DNA from: Stappia sp. ES.058 | Lineage (GTDB): Bacteria > Pseudomonadota > Alphaproteobacteria > Rhizobiales > Stappiaceae | NCBI RefSeq assembly: GCF_900105595.1 | Contig: NZ_LT629784.1 | Span: 4,197,001-4,261,000, forward strand | Direction of reading: 5' to 3' | DNA: 64,000 nt | In this document: piece by piece, positions 34,078 through 43,304 of the stretch | How the letters are laid out: the number at the start of each line of letters is the position of its first letter | Numbering within the stretch: position 1 is the first letter of the stretch | Translations under genes and position numbers: made by a program | The notes under the pieces: generated by a model | Told to the model about the DNA's origin: nothing | Databases searched by the model: none | What the model saw: the letters and a program-made list of their open reading frames with translations, nothing else

Positions 34078-34769
34078 GATCCGCGGATCCGTCCGGCAAC
34101 GAGCCGGGCCACGCCCTCGGAGACGATGAGTGCGGTCATGGCCACGGCCACTGAAATCAGCACCAGCCGCAACGCGGAGGCCTCGCCGCCCGGCACCTGC
34201 AAAAAGGCGTAGATCGCCGTCGGCAGGGTCTGGGTCTGGCCGGGGATGTTGGAGACGAAGGTGATCGTCGCGCCGAATTCGCCCATCGCCTTGGCGAAGG
34301 CGAGCACGGCGCCGGCGATGATGCCGGGCAGGATCAGCGGCAGCGTGACCGTGGCAAAGACGAGAACCCGCGACGCGCCGAGCGTGCCGGCCGCCTGTTC
34401 GAGCTTGGGATCGACCGCCTCGATCGCCAGCCGTATCGCGCGCACCATCAGCGGAAACGCCATGATCGAGGCCGCGAGCGCCGCCCCCGTCCATCGGAAC
34501 GCCAGCACGATGCCGAGCTGGTCTTCCAGAAAGCCGCCGACGGGGCCGCGCCGGCCGAAGGTGACGAGCAGGATATAGCCGGTGACGACCGGTGGCAGGA
34601 TCAGCGGCAGGTGCACCAGTCCGTTGAGGATCTGCTTTCCGGGAAAGTCGCCCCGCGCCAGCGCCAGTGCGGTGAGAATGCCGATAGGCAGGCTTGCCAG
34701 CGTCGCCCAGACGGAGACCTGGAGCGACAGCGCGACAGCGGTCCATTCGTCTGCGGAAAGGAACGGCAT
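34074..34769 (-). CDS. modB: Molybdate ABC transporter permease
   Basis: A 231-residue permease with five or six spans and the ModB EAA loop (AAGTLGASRVLVFATVTLPLILPG). The start at 34769 (MPFLSADEWTAVALSL) matches the family. It lies 37 bases after modA and overlaps modC by four bases. Confidence 0.94.
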   Translation of the reverse strand: MPFLSADEWTAVALSLQVSVWATLASLPIGILTALALARGDFPGKQILNGLVHLPLILPPVVTGYILLVTFGRRGPVGGFLEDQLGIVLAFRWTGAALAASIMAFPLMVRAIRLAIEAVDPKLEQAAGTLGASRVLVFATVTLPLILPGIIAGAVLAFAKAMGEFGATITFVSNIPGQTQTLPTAIYAFLQVPGGEASALRLVLISVAVAMTALIVSEGVARLVAGRIRGS

Positions 34770-34806
34770 GCGTGCATCGTCTCCCTGAGGCGGCGGGCCT
34801 TCAATT

Positions 34807-35601
34807 TCAGGGCGCGGGCGAAAACCCGTGCCGTTCGAAGATCTTCGTCGCGGCCGGTCCGCGAATGAACTCCAGAAACGCGAGGACGTCCGGCGCGTTG
34901 CCGTCGACGATCGCCGCGGCAGGATAGAGGATTGGCGGATGCGTGTCGGCTGGAAAGCGCGCGACAACGCTCACCCGCGTCTCGGCCAATGCATCGGTTG
35001 CATAGACGATGCCGAAGGGGGCCTCTCCGAGGGCGACGAGGGCAAGCGCGGCGCGCACATTGTCGGCCTGTGCCACCTTCGCGGCGATCTGCTCCCAAAG
35101 GCCGAGCGTTTCGAGCGCCGCCTTGCCGTAGATCCCGGCCGGCACCGCATCGACCAGCGCCATGGCGAGGCGGCCGTCACCGATCAGGCCGGAAAGGTCG
35201 AGGTCCGGCGACAGCGTGATCGGCACGGCTTCGCGGCCGTGGGCGATCAGAACGATCGAATTGGCGAGAAGATCCTGCCGGCTTCCCGCGCGCAGCAGCC
35301 CGGCATCGTCCAGCCGGTCCATCCAGCCCGGATTGGCGGAGATGAAAACGTCGGCCGGCGCGCCGGCCTCGATCTGGCGCGCCAGGGCGGAGCTGCCCGC
35401 ATAGGACACAACCACCTCGCCCCCTGTTTCGTTTCGCCAGAGCGCTGTCACGTCGTCGAGTGCTGTCTTCAGGCTCGCTGCGGCGAAGACCGTGAAAGGG
35501 GTCCCGGCCTCCGCGCGAACGCTTGTCATCGGCGACAAGGCCAATGCGAGCGCAAGGCACAGGCACAGGCACCGGATCGCGAGGCGCAAGCGCGTGGGCA
35601 T
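34807..35601 (-). CDS. modA: Molybdate-binding periplasmic protein
   Basis: A 264-residue binding protein. A signal peptide (to about residue 30, SPMTSVRAEA) precedes the mature start. FAAASLKTALDDV and YAGSSALARQIEAGAPADVFISA are the oxyanion-binding segments of ModA, and PAGIYGKAAL follows. It is the first gene of the modABC operon, whose promoter region carries a 24-base ModE-like palindrome. Confidence 0.94.
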   Translation of the reverse strand: MPTRLRLAIRCLCLCLALALALSPMTSVRAEAGTPFTVFAAASLKTALDDVTALWRNETGGEVVVSYAGSSALARQIEAGAPADVFISANPGWMDRLDDAGLLRAGSRQDLLANSIVLIAHGREAVPITLSPDLDLSGLIGDGRLAMALVDAVPAGIYGKAALETLGLWEQIAAKVAQADNVRAALALVALGEAPFGIVYATDALAETRVSVVARFPADTHPPILYPAAAIVDGNAPDVLAFLEFIRGPAATKIFERHGFSPAP

Positions 35602-35631
35602 GGGAAAACGACCTCCGGCATGGCAGGCGAG

Positions 35632-35655
35632 CGATATGTCTGGTCAGACATATCG
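35632..35655. promoter_or_regulatory. ModE-like operator (Mo-box) upstream of modA
   Basis: CGATATGTCTG at 35632-35642 is followed by two bases and its exact reverse complement at 35645-35655. The arms begin CGATAT like ModE sites (consensus near CGnTATATA...TATATAnCG), and the palindrome sits between modE and modA, 31 bases before the modA start. Binding by the ModE homologue encoded next door is inferred. It would shut the operon off when molybdate is plentiful. Confidence 0.75.
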
Positions 35656-35674
35656 TCTTCGGAGCGCTCTTTTG

Positions 35675-36052
35675 TCAATTGCCTTGCCTGTCCCGCCCGG
35701 CGCGGACCAGATCGCTCAACCGTCCAACGTCGACGGATGCGGCCTCGGCGGCAACGCGTTCGGCGGAGCGATAATGGGTCAGAACCCGCTCGCCCATCTT
35801 CGTCAGCGATGCCCCGCCGCCTTTCGCGCCGCCGCGACTGCGCGCCACCAGCGGCGCGGCAAAGGCGGCGTTGAGGCTTTCCACCAGCGTCCAGGCGCGC
35901 TTGTAGCTCATGTCCATGCGCCGGCCGGCCGCCGCGATCGAGCCGGTTTCCACGATGCCTTCCAGAAGATCGGCCTTGCCGGGCCCCAGCGCGAAGTCCG
36001 GGCCGAAGACGAGGCGAAGCCGCACACGGGGGGGAGAAGGATCCTGTGTCAT
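35675..36052 (-). CDS. modE: ModE-type winged-helix regulator, DNA-binding domain only
   Basis: A 125-residue protein that matches the N-terminal DNA-binding half of ModE: LLEGIVETGSIAAAGRRMDMSYKRAWTLVESLN, then GGGASLTKMGERVL. The MOP domains that bind molybdate in E. coli ModE (262 residues) are absent, as in several alphaproteobacterial ModE/MopA-like regulators. Effector sensing must differ or occur elsewhere. It lies directly upstream of modA. Confidence 0.85.
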   Translation of the reverse strand: MTQDPSPPRVRLRLVFGPDFALGPGKADLLEGIVETGSIAAAGRRMDMSYKRAWTLVESLNAAFAAPLVARSRGGAKGGGASLTKMGERVLTHYRSAERVAAEAASVDVGRLSDLVRAGRDRQGN

Positions 36053-36095
36053 ACGCGAATCCTACTTCAGGCAAGGCAAAAGCAAAACGGCGGGG

Positions 36096-37028
36096 TCATG
36101 CCGGATCGTCGGGGGCGGCGTTTTCGCGCGGTGTGTCGATGGTGTTTCCCTCCACGTCGCGAAGCAGTTCCGCAACCAGCGGATTGGGAAAGCGGCGCGC
36201 CTGCGTCACCGCATAGAAGGTCTCACCGAGCGCGGGCAGGCGCGTGGCCTCGATCAGCCGGCCGTCGGCCAGTTCGCCCTCGACGACGATGGGCGGCACA
36301 ACGGCAAGCCCCATGTCCTCGCGCGCCAGAAGGCGCATCATCGCCATGTCGTCGACCTCCGCCGCGATCCTCGGGCGCAGGCCGAGCCGGTCCGCAAGCG
36401 CGTCGAATCCGGTGCGCACGCTGCTTTCCAGCGGCGGCAGGATCACCGGGTTGGCCGCAATCAGCCGGGTCAGGTCGCCGCCATGCGGTTCGGTGCGTTG
36501 CGGCGTTCCGACAAGGCTCACCGGTTGTTCGGCCAGACGATGCGTGATCCAGGGGGTGGCGGCATCGCGGGCCGGGGGCTGGTTGATCAGGATGACGTCG
36601 AGCCTCAAGGCTTCGAGTGCGGCAATCAACTCGCCAAGGCTGGCGGAGCGCAGCACCACCTCCACGTCTTGGCGCGACAGCAGTGGGCGCAGGAAAGCGA
36701 CCTGAAAGTTGCGCGAGAGCGTCGACAGAGCGCCCACGCGTATGACCTGGCGCGCCGGTGCACCGCTTCCGGCCAGGGTTGCCATCAGTTCCGAGCCTGA
36801 GGCGAAGATCGCATCCGCATGATCGAGCGCGATTCGGCCCGCCTCGGTCAGATGCAATTGCTTGCCGCGCCGGGCGAAGAGCGCATGTCCGACCTGCGCT
36901 TCCAGCTTCTGGATCTGCGTCGACAGCGCCGATTGCGAGACGTTCAGCCGCTCGGCCGTGCGCGTGAGGTTGCCCTCATGCGCCACCGCCCAGAAGTAGC
37001 GCAGGTGATTGTAGTTCAGGGTCGCCAT
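36096..37028 (-). CDS. LysR-family regulator divergent from dabBA
   Basis: A 310-residue LysR-type regulator: winged HTH at residues 4-62 (LNYNHLRYFWAVAHEGNLTRTAERLNVSQSALSTQIQKLE) and an effector domain after about residue 92. The N-terminal YNHLRYFWAVAHEGNL form is that of NhaR-like regulators. It lies divergent from dabB across 102 bases that carry a clear LysR dyad. LysR regulators often flank DAB and other carbon-uptake operons. The inducer is unknown. Confidence 0.88.
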   Translation of the reverse strand: MATLNYNHLRYFWAVAHEGNLTRTAERLNVSQSALSTQIQKLEAQVGHALFARRGKQLHLTEAGRIALDHADAIFASGSELMATLAGSGAPARQVIRVGALSTLSRNFQVAFLRPLLSRQDVEVVLRSASLGELIAALEALRLDVILINQPPARDAATPWITHRLAEQPVSLVGTPQRTEPHGGDLTRLIAANPVILPPLESSVRTGFDALADRLGLRPRIAAEVDDMAMMRLLAREDMGLAVVPPIVVEGELADGRLIEATRLPALGETFYAVTQARRFPNPLVAELLRDVEGNTIDTPRENAAPDDPA

Positions 37029-37031
37029 TCA

Positions 37032-37054
37032 ATCGTTCCTTTATAAAGAACGAT
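37032..37054. promoter_or_regulatory. LysR-type operator between the LysR gene and dabB
   Basis: ATCGTTC at 37032-37038 and GAACGAT at 37048-37054 are perfect arms around CTTTATAAA, a T-rich/A-rich dyad typical of LysR recognition sites. It lies three bases from the LysR start codon and about 75 bases before dabB, suited to autorepression and activation of dabBA. Confidence 0.65.
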
Positions 37055-37130
37055 AACAGTCAAATAATGAATTTAATAGATCATTTTGCCTCTGCTATGC
37101 CCTCGCCAACGGATTGTTCTGGAGGCCCGC

Positions 37131-38771
37131 ATGACCCAGCTTGTCGCTTTTCTCCCCCTCGCCGCACCGATCGCGCTTCTGGTTGCCGCGTGTGTTGCGC
37201 TCAACGATCCAAGCATGCGCCCGCGTCATGCGCTTGCGTCCGCCGGCATCGCGTCGATGCTTGCGCTGGGCGCGGCGCTCGCCGGTGTCGCCGTGCTTGT
37301 CGGCTCCGGCCCGCTTACATCTCCGCTGATCGGCGCGGGCGGCATCGGTCTGTCGGTGCGGCTCGACGCCCTCAGCGTCGCCATGCTCGCTCTGGTCGCG
37401 ACCGTCGGCGTGGTGGTGATCCGCTTCAGCGCCACCTATCTCGACGGCGATGCCCGGCAGGGGATCTTCACGGGTAGGCTCTGTCTGACGCTGGCCGCCG
37501 TCATGCTGCTGGTGACGAGCGGCAATACGGTCCAGCTCGCGCTCGCCTGGATCGCGACAAGCCTCGCGCTGCACGGGCTTCTGGTCTTCTACGGCGACAG
37601 GCCGCGAGCGGTGATTGCCGCGCGCAAGAAGTTCATCGCGGCCCGGCTCGGTGATCTTTTGCTGATCGGGGCGCTGGTGCCGCTGACGCTCGCCTTCGGC
37701 ACCACCGACATCGCCACGATCCTTCAAGCGGCGCGGGACCTTCCGGCGGCGCCAGCCGGTGTCGGTTTCGCGGCGGTGCTGATCGCGCTCGCCGCCCTGG
37801 TCAAGTCGGCGGCTTTCCCGACCCACGGCTGGCTGCCTGAGGTGATGGATACGCCGACGCCCGTCTCCGCGCTCCTGCACGCCGGTATCATCAACGCCGG
37901 CGGGTTTCTGGCGATCCGTTTCGCCGATATCCTGGTGCTGTTCACGCCGTCGCTGCATCTGCTTGCGATCGTCGGCGGCTTCACCGCGCTCTTCGGCGCC
38001 GTGGTGATGCTGACCCAGACCAGCGTCAAGGTGTCGCTCGCCTGGTCGACGGTGGCGCAGATGGGCTTCATGCTGCTGCAATGCGGGCTGGGCCTCTTCG
38101 CGCTCGCCACCCTGCATCTGGTCGCCCATTCGCTCTACAAGGCGCATGCCTTCCTTTCCGCCGGCAGCGCCGCCGAGACGGTCGGCGAGACGCGGGCACT
38201 TGCGCTGCTCGCACCCGCGCCGGGCAGGATTGCCGTTGCCGGAGGTCTGGCGCTTGGCGTCACGGTCGCGCTTTCCTTCGGCTTCTCCGCCCTGCTCGGG
38301 ATTTTTGGGGATGATACCGCAGCCGCAACGGCCGCCGCCTCGCCGCAGGCGATCGCGCTGGGCGCAATCCTGGTCTTCGGTCTGACATTGATGTTGGTGC
38401 ACGCCGGTCCGAAAGACGGGGCGGGGGCATCCGGTGCGACAGGATCAGCGCCCGCGCTGCCGCTTGGCCGGCTGCTTGCCGTCTGCGTTGCCGTCACGCT
38501 CGCCTATCTTGCGCTGCATGCCCTGGCGCAGACGCTCTATGCCGGCGTGCTGCCGCCGCCACCGGTCGTCGATGTCGCGGGGATCGCCGTCATGCTCCTT
38601 GCCGTGACCTCCTTCGCCCTGGTGACTGTGTTCCAGCTGGTCGAGCCGGCCCGCGCCGCTTCGCCCGCCTGGCGTGCCGCACGCGTTCATCTTGCCAACG
38701 GCCTTTACGTCAACACGCTCTTCAACCGTCTCGCCGGCGCCTACACCGCCCCTGGCCACAGCAAAGCATGA
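37131..38771 (+). CDS. dabB: DAB inorganic-carbon transporter, membrane subunit DabB
   Basis: A 546-residue NuoL/MrpA-like proton-conducting membrane protein with about 13-15 spans. ALVKSAAFPTHGWLPEVMDTPTPVSALLHAGIINAGG is the lysine/histidine-bearing antiporter helix shared with complex I subunits. No complex I genes are nearby; the dabA gene follows after ten bases, which identifies it as DabB. The pair is thought to use the proton gradient to draw CO2 into the cell and hydrate it to bicarbonate. GGAGG lies before ATG 37131. Confidence 0.9.
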   Translation: MTQLVAFLPLAAPIALLVAACVALNDPSMRPRHALASAGIASMLALGAALAGVAVLVGSGPLTSPLIGAGGIGLSVRLDALSVAMLALVATVGVVVIRFSATYLDGDARQGIFTGRLCLTLAAVMLLVTSGNTVQLALAWIATSLALHGLLVFYGDRPRAVIAARKKFIAARLGDLLLIGALVPLTLAFGTTDIATILQAARDLPAAPAGVGFAAVLIALAALVKSAAFPTHGWLPEVMDTPTPVSALLHAGIINAGGFLAIRFADILVLFTPSLHLLAIVGGFTALFGAVVMLTQTSVKVSLAWSTVAQMGFMLLQCGLGLFALATLHLVAHSLYKAHAFLSAGSAAETVGETRALALLAPAPGRIAVAGGLALGVTVALSFGFSALLGIFGDDTAAATAAASPQAIALGAILVFGLTLMLVHAGPKDGAGASGATGSAPALPLGRLLAVCVAVTLAYLALHALAQTLYAGVLPPPPVVDVAGIAVMLLAVTSFALVTVFQLVEPARAASPAWRAARVHLANGLYVNTLFNRLAGAYTAPGHSKA

Positions 38772-38781
38772 GGATCGAACA

Positions 38782-41220
38782 ATGACCGCTCAGACCAAAG
38801 CCCGTGTCGCTGCTGAAGCTGCTTGCGCCCGTGTCGCGCCCGTGTGGCCGCTGCAGTCCTTCGTTGCCGTCAATCCCTATCTGGGGATGGCCGATTTCTC
38901 CCTGCCGGAGGCGGCGCAGCGGCTGGCCCGGGTTGCCGGAGCGCGCTCAGTACAGCCGCGCGGCGTCTATTTGGCCGCGCTGGACGCCGGCGACATCGCG
39001 CCGGCGGATCTTCTGGCCGCGCGCGCGGCGATGCCGGCGGGAGATCTGCCTGCCGACGCGGCGTCGCTGATCGGATTGGCGCGCGATCTGCCCGAGACCG
39101 ACGCAAAGCCGTTGCCGACGCTCGTGGACCTCGCCGGCCAGACGCAGGGGCGTGCATGGGCGGATGTCGTGACGGACCGGATTTCCGCCTATGCGGCGAC
39201 GGCCTTCGATGCCGGACAGGCGGCCTGGGCACGGCCCGTCGACGGTCTTTACGCCGGCTGGTTGTTGGACGCGCGGATCGACCGGACGCCGGATGTCGCA
39301 GGCCTCACCGGCCTGCGGACGCAGTTCGCCGCCCTGCCCGAAACGACGGCGGCGCTTGTTGAGGAGGCCGCCGCAGAGCTTGGTCTTCCGGGCGATGCGC
39401 TGGAGCTCTATTTCCACCGGCTGCTGATGAGCGTCGGCGGCTGGGCGGCTTTCGCGCGGCACGCCGCCTGGCAGGCGGGGCTTGAGGGCAGGAGCGACGA
39501 CACGCCCTTGCAGCTTCTCGCCATCCGGCTTGCCTATGAGATCGCGGTGCTGCGGGCGACCGCGGATACTCCGGCCGTGGTCGAGGGATGGAAGGCGGCG
39601 GCCGCCGCCTATGCCGCCAGCGAACAGCCCGCGCGGGCGCTGCAGCTCGATTGCCTGTTGCAGACGGCGCTGGAGCGGGCGGACGCGCGTCGGCTGGCAC
39701 GGGATCTGGAGGCCAGCAACACGGCCGCGCCCGTCTCGTCGAATGCGCCGGCGCGGCCCGACGTGCAGGCGGTCTTCTGCATCGATGTGCGCTCCGAGGT
39801 CTACCGGCGGTCGCTGGAGAGCGTCGCGCCGAGAATCGAAACGCTCGGTTTTGCCGGCTTCTTCGGCTTTGCCATTTCCTACAAGCGCACGGAAGACGAC
39901 ACGGGCAGCGCGCGTTGCCCCGTGCTTCTGGCGCCGCAGGCCTTCGTCTGCGAGGCCGTGCCGGCGGAGGAAGCCACAGCACAGCGCATCGAGCGGGCAG
40001 CCTTGACGAAGCGGATGGCGTCTGCCTGGACGGCGTTCAAGCTCGCGGCCGTTTCCTCCTTCGCTTTTGTCGAGACGGCGGGACTTGCCTATCTCGGCAA
40101 GCTTGCCGCCGATGGCTTCGGATGGACATCGCGGCCGGATGCGCGGCTTGCCGACGCGCCGCCGGCGCTTGCGACGTCCACCGACTCCGGTCGGGCGACC
40201 GGCCTTTCGCTGGAGCAGCGCATCGCGGCGGCGGAAGGCGCGCTAAGGGGCATGTCTCTGACCGACGGCTTTGCCCGGATCGTTTTCCTCGTCGGTCATG
40301 GCGCGACCAGCCGCAACAACCCGCATGCCCACGGGCTCGACTGCGGCGCCTGCGGCGGCCAGTCGGGTGAGGCCAACGCGCGGGTCGCGGCCGCCGTTCT
40401 GAACGATCCGGAGGTGCGGGCAGCACTGGCGGAGCGCGGCATCGCGCTCCCCGACGACACGGTGGCGGTCGCCGGTCTGCACGACACCACCACCGACCGG
40501 GTCGCGATCCTCGATCCCGAGACGGTCCCGCCCTCCCATGCGGACGATCTCGCCCGGCTCGAGGAGGCGCTTGCCGCGGCCGGTGAACTGACGCGGGCGG
40601 AGCGGTCGCTGCGGATTGCCGGATCGACCGCCGAAACGCTCAAGGCGCGGGCCGCCGACTGGGCGCAGGTGCGGCCCGAGTGGGGGCTGGCCGGCTGTTC
40701 CGCCTTCATCGCCGCGCCGCGCGCGCGCACCGCCGGTGTCGATCTCGGCGGGCGGGCGTTCCTGCACACCTACGACTGGACGAAGGACGAGGGCTTCGGC
40801 GTGCTGGAGGTGGTGATGACAGCGCCGATGGTGGTCGCCAGCTGGATCAACCTTCAGTACTACGGCTCCAGCGTCGATCAGACGGTCTTCGGCTCCGGCA
40901 ACAAGGTGCTGCACAATGTCGTCGGCGGCATCGGCGTTCTGGAGGGCGGCGGCGGCGATCTCAGGGTCGGCTTGCCGTTCCAGTCGCTGCATGACGGGGA
41001 AAGGGAAGCCCATGCGCCGCGGCGGCTGTCGGTGGTGATCGAGGCGCCGCAGCAGGCGATCCGCGACGTGATCGCGCGTCAGGAAGGCGTCAGGCAGCTG
41101 CTCGACAGCGGCTGGGTCTCGCTCTTCGTGATGGACGGCGAAGGCAGGATTTCGGCGCGCTACGCCGGCGATCTCGCCTTCGAGGACTGGAGCGAGATCG
41201 CTCTTGCAAAGGCCGCCTGA
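38782..41220 (+). CDS. dabA: DAB inorganic-carbon transporter, cytoplasmic subunit DabA
   Basis: An 812-residue DUF2309 (UPF0753) protein with a beta-carbonic-anhydrase-like zinc site. The four key residues are visible as C333 and D335 (FCIDVRSE), H506 (LVGHGA) and C521 (LDCGACGG). The spacing is identical to that of Halothiobacillus DabA (C351, D353, H524, C539). With DabB it makes an energy-coupled CO2-to-bicarbonate pump. In a non-autotroph this serves growth at air-level CO2, feeding carboxylases. The start at 38782 is ten bases after dabB. Confidence 0.93.
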   Translation: MTAQTKARVAAEAACARVAPVWPLQSFVAVNPYLGMADFSLPEAAQRLARVAGARSVQPRGVYLAALDAGDIAPADLLAARAAMPAGDLPADAASLIGLARDLPETDAKPLPTLVDLAGQTQGRAWADVVTDRISAYAATAFDAGQAAWARPVDGLYAGWLLDARIDRTPDVAGLTGLRTQFAALPETTAALVEEAAAELGLPGDALELYFHRLLMSVGGWAAFARHAAWQAGLEGRSDDTPLQLLAIRLAYEIAVLRATADTPAVVEGWKAAAAAYAASEQPARALQLDCLLQTALERADARRLARDLEASNTAAPVSSNAPARPDVQAVFCIDVRSEVYRRSLESVAPRIETLGFAGFFGFAISYKRTEDDTGSARCPVLLAPQAFVCEAVPAEEATAQRIERAALTKRMASAWTAFKLAAVSSFAFVETAGLAYLGKLAADGFGWTSRPDARLADAPPALATSTDSGRATGLSLEQRIAAAEGALRGMSLTDGFARIVFLVGHGATSRNNPHAHGLDCGACGGQSGEANARVAAAVLNDPEVRAALAERGIALPDDTVAVAGLHDTTTDRVAILDPETVPPSHADDLARLEEALAAAGELTRAERSLRIAGSTAETLKARAADWAQVRPEWGLAGCSAFIAAPRARTAGVDLGGRAFLHTYDWTKDEGFGVLEVVMTAPMVVASWINLQYYGSSVDQTVFGSGNKVLHNVVGGIGVLEGGGGDLRVGLPFQSLHDGEREAHAPRRLSVVIEAPQQAIRDVIARQEGVRQLLDSGWVSLFVMDGEGRISARYAGDLAFEDWSEIALAKAA

Positions 41221-41260
41221 CCGACGGCGGGAGAACCCTTCAGACACACACAAAAGAACC

Positions 41261-41287
41261 GGGCGCGGGGAGATATCTCCGCGCCCG
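41261..41287. terminator. Palindromic hairpin between dabA and the flavoprotein gene
   Basis: GGGCGCGG at 41261-41268 and CGCGCCC pair around a self-complementary GAGATATCTC centre with one bulged G. On the minus strand the hairpin is followed by GGTTCTTTT, so it should end transcription of the convergent flavoprotein gene, and may also stop dabA. Confidence 0.7.
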
Positions 41288-41311
41288 TCGCCGTTTCAGG
41301 CCGAACAGGCA

Positions 41312-43111
41312 TCAGCCCCTGTGGTGCACCTCCTGCAGCCCGTAGACGGGCGTCGGAATGCCCTCCATCCGGGCCTTGAGCTGCAGCGCGAGGTAGAGCG
41401 AATAGTGCCGCGACTGATGCAGGTTGCCGCCGTGGAACCACAGCGATTGCACCTGTGTCGGCTTCCACATGTTGCGCTGCTCGCCTTCCCAGGGGCCCGG
41501 ATCCTTCGGCGTGTCGGAGCCAAGACCCCAGCATTTGCCGACCCTGTCCGCGACCTCCTGGCTGATGAGGTCGGCGGCCCAGCCGTTCATCGAGCCGTAG
41601 CCGGTGGCATAGACGATGAGATCGGCGGGAAGCTCCGTCCCGTCGTCGAGCTTCACGCCGGTCTCGGTGATCTCGCTCACCTGTCCGGACTTGAGCTTGA
41701 CCTCGCCGTCGATGATCAGCTGGCTGGCGCCGACGTCGATGTAATAGCCCGAGCCGCGCCGGAGGTACTTCATGAAGAGGCCCGAGCCGTCCGCGCCCCA
41801 GTCGAGCTGGAAGCCGGCCTTTTCGAGGCCTTCGTAGAAGTCGGCGTCGCGCTTCTTCATCTCCTCGTAGAGCGGGATCTGGAACTCGTGCATGATCCTG
41901 TAGGGCAGCGAGGCGAAGATCATGTCCGCCTTCTGCGTAGTGACGCCGTTGGCCACCGCCTGCTCGGAGTAGAGCCCGCCGAGACCGACCTCCATCAGCG
42001 TATTGGAGCGCACGATATGCGTTGAGGACCGCTGCACCATGGTGACGTCGCAATCGTTCTCCCAAAGGGCGGCGCAGATATCGTGGGCGGAGTTGTTGGA
42101 GCCGATCACCACGGCTTTCTTGCCGCGATAGGCATCCGGACCCGGGTGCTTGGAGGAATGGTGCTGGTCGCCCTTGAAGCGCTCCATGCCGGGAAAGTCC
42201 GGCACATTCTCCTTGCCGGACATGCCGGTCGCCAGCACCAGCTCCTTCGGACGCAACACGATTTCCTTGCCGTCGCGTTCCACGGTCACGATCCATTCGC
42301 GCGCCTTTTCGTCGTAGCGGGCGGATTTGGCGGTGGTCGACGACCAGTAGTTCAGCTCCATGATGCGGGTGTACATCTCCAGCCAGTCGCCGATCTTGTC
42401 CTTGGGCGCGAACACCGGCCAGTTCGGCGGGAACGGCAGATAGGGCAGGTGGTCGTACCAGACCGGATCGTGCAGGCAGAGCGACTTGTAGCGGTTGCGC
42501 CAGCTGTCGCCGGCGCGCGGGTTCTTCTCGATGATGATGGTGGGCACGCCGAGTTGGCGCAGCCGCGCACCGAGCGCGATGCCGCCCTGACCGCCGCCGA
42601 CGATCACCGTATGCGGCTGGGTCTCGAAGCCGAGCGTACGCGCTTCCTCCTCGCGCGCCTCCGCCCAGGACTTGGAATTCTTCGCCGCGCCGTGGCGCGC
42701 GCCGAGCGGGCGTTCGAAGCCGAGCGGCTCCTCATGGCCCTTCAGCTCTGTCATCGCGGTCAAGAGCGTCCAGATCAGGCCGTCCTTGAGCCGCATCAGG
42801 CCGAAGCCGCGCGCGACAGCGGTCTCGAAGGTGATCCATGCCGTGACAACGCCGTCGGCCTCGCTGGCGTCCTCGCCCTCGGCAAGTTGCCAGGCGGCCG
42901 GCTTTGCGGTTGCAAGCTGGGACGAGAGCATCTCCCGGATCTCGTCCTTTCCCTCCATCGTCTTGAGGTTCCAGGTGAAGGTGACGAGATCGCGCCAGTA
43001 GCAATCCTCCTGGAACAGCGCCACGGCCCGTTCGATGTCATTGGCGCTCAGTGCCTCGTCCAGCGAGGACAGCGCGCCCTGGGCCCTGGCGTTCGGCGAT
43101 GTATCGAGCAT
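41312..43111 (-). CDS. NTF2-like/SnoaL domain fused to flavin-containing monooxygenase
   Basis: A 599-residue two-part protein. Residues 1-125 resemble an NTF2/SnoaL fold (ERAVALFQEDCYWRDLVTFTWNLKTMEGKDEI). From about 165 it is an FMO/Baeyer-Villiger-type flavoprotein: FAD loop VIVGGGQGG (169-177), the FMO fingerprint FKGDQHHSSKHPG from 312, and the NADPH loop VIGSNNSAHD from 335. It should oxygenate a small substrate. ATG 43111 is chosen because GGAGGG lies just before it. A near-consensus sigma-54 promoter lies 83 bases upstream and the sigma-54 activator gene is directly upstream, so expression is probably induced by a substrate. The substrate is unknown. Confidence 0.85.
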   Translation of the reverse strand: MLDTSPNARAQGALSSLDEALSANDIERAVALFQEDCYWRDLVTFTWNLKTMEGKDEIREMLSSQLATAKPAAWQLAEGEDASEADGVVTAWITFETAVARGFGLMRLKDGLIWTLLTAMTELKGHEEPLGFERPLGARHGAAKNSKSWAEAREEEARTLGFETQPHTVIVGGGQGGIALGARLRQLGVPTIIIEKNPRAGDSWRNRYKSLCLHDPVWYDHLPYLPFPPNWPVFAPKDKIGDWLEMYTRIMELNYWSSTTAKSARYDEKAREWIVTVERDGKEIVLRPKELVLATGMSGKENVPDFPGMERFKGDQHHSSKHPGPDAYRGKKAVVIGSNNSAHDICAALWENDCDVTMVQRSSTHIVRSNTLMEVGLGGLYSEQAVANGVTTQKADMIFASLPYRIMHEFQIPLYEEMKKRDADFYEGLEKAGFQLDWGADGSGLFMKYLRRGSGYYIDVGASQLIIDGEVKLKSGQVSEITETGVKLDDGTELPADLIVYATGYGSMNGWAADLISQEVADRVGKCWGLGSDTPKDPGPWEGEQRNMWKPTQVQSLWFHGGNLHQSRHYSLYLALQLKARMEGIPTPVYGLQEVHHRG

Positions 43112-43193
43112 TCGGTTCCCTCCCATGGGATCTATCGGGTTTGTTTTGCGCATGTCGTCGGCGAGATCGCCAGCATCCGCTGCCATACGGACA

Positions 43194-43208
43194 GCAAGCC
43201 CTGTGCCA
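43194..43208 (-). promoter_or_regulatory. Sigma-54 (-24/-12) promoter of the flavoprotein gene
   Basis: Read on the minus strand the site is TGGCAC, five bases (AGGGC), TTGC, T. This matches the sigma-54 consensus TGGCACG-N4-TTGCW at the exact required spacing, with one deviation (A for G after TGGCAC). It sits 83 bases before the start codon and close to the gene for a sigma-54-dependent activator. Confidence 0.82.
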
Positions 43209-43304
43209 GCCGGAAACACACCGGGCGGCGGAGACGGTACGATTGAAAAGTCAGGGAAATTCAGGTCGTCGCATGCCGGGGCATGGCGTGGACGCGCAAA
43301 CGAC

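Noticed and set aside
32968..34746. A 592-codon frame that would fuse ModB and ModC
   Set aside because: The upstream part is an out-of-frame reading of modB; modC has its own ATG overlapping the modB stop.
41312..43111. Frameshift or artificial fusion between the NTF2-like and FMO parts
   Set aside because: The frame is continuous with a natural linker, and no internal ribosome site is seen at the junction.
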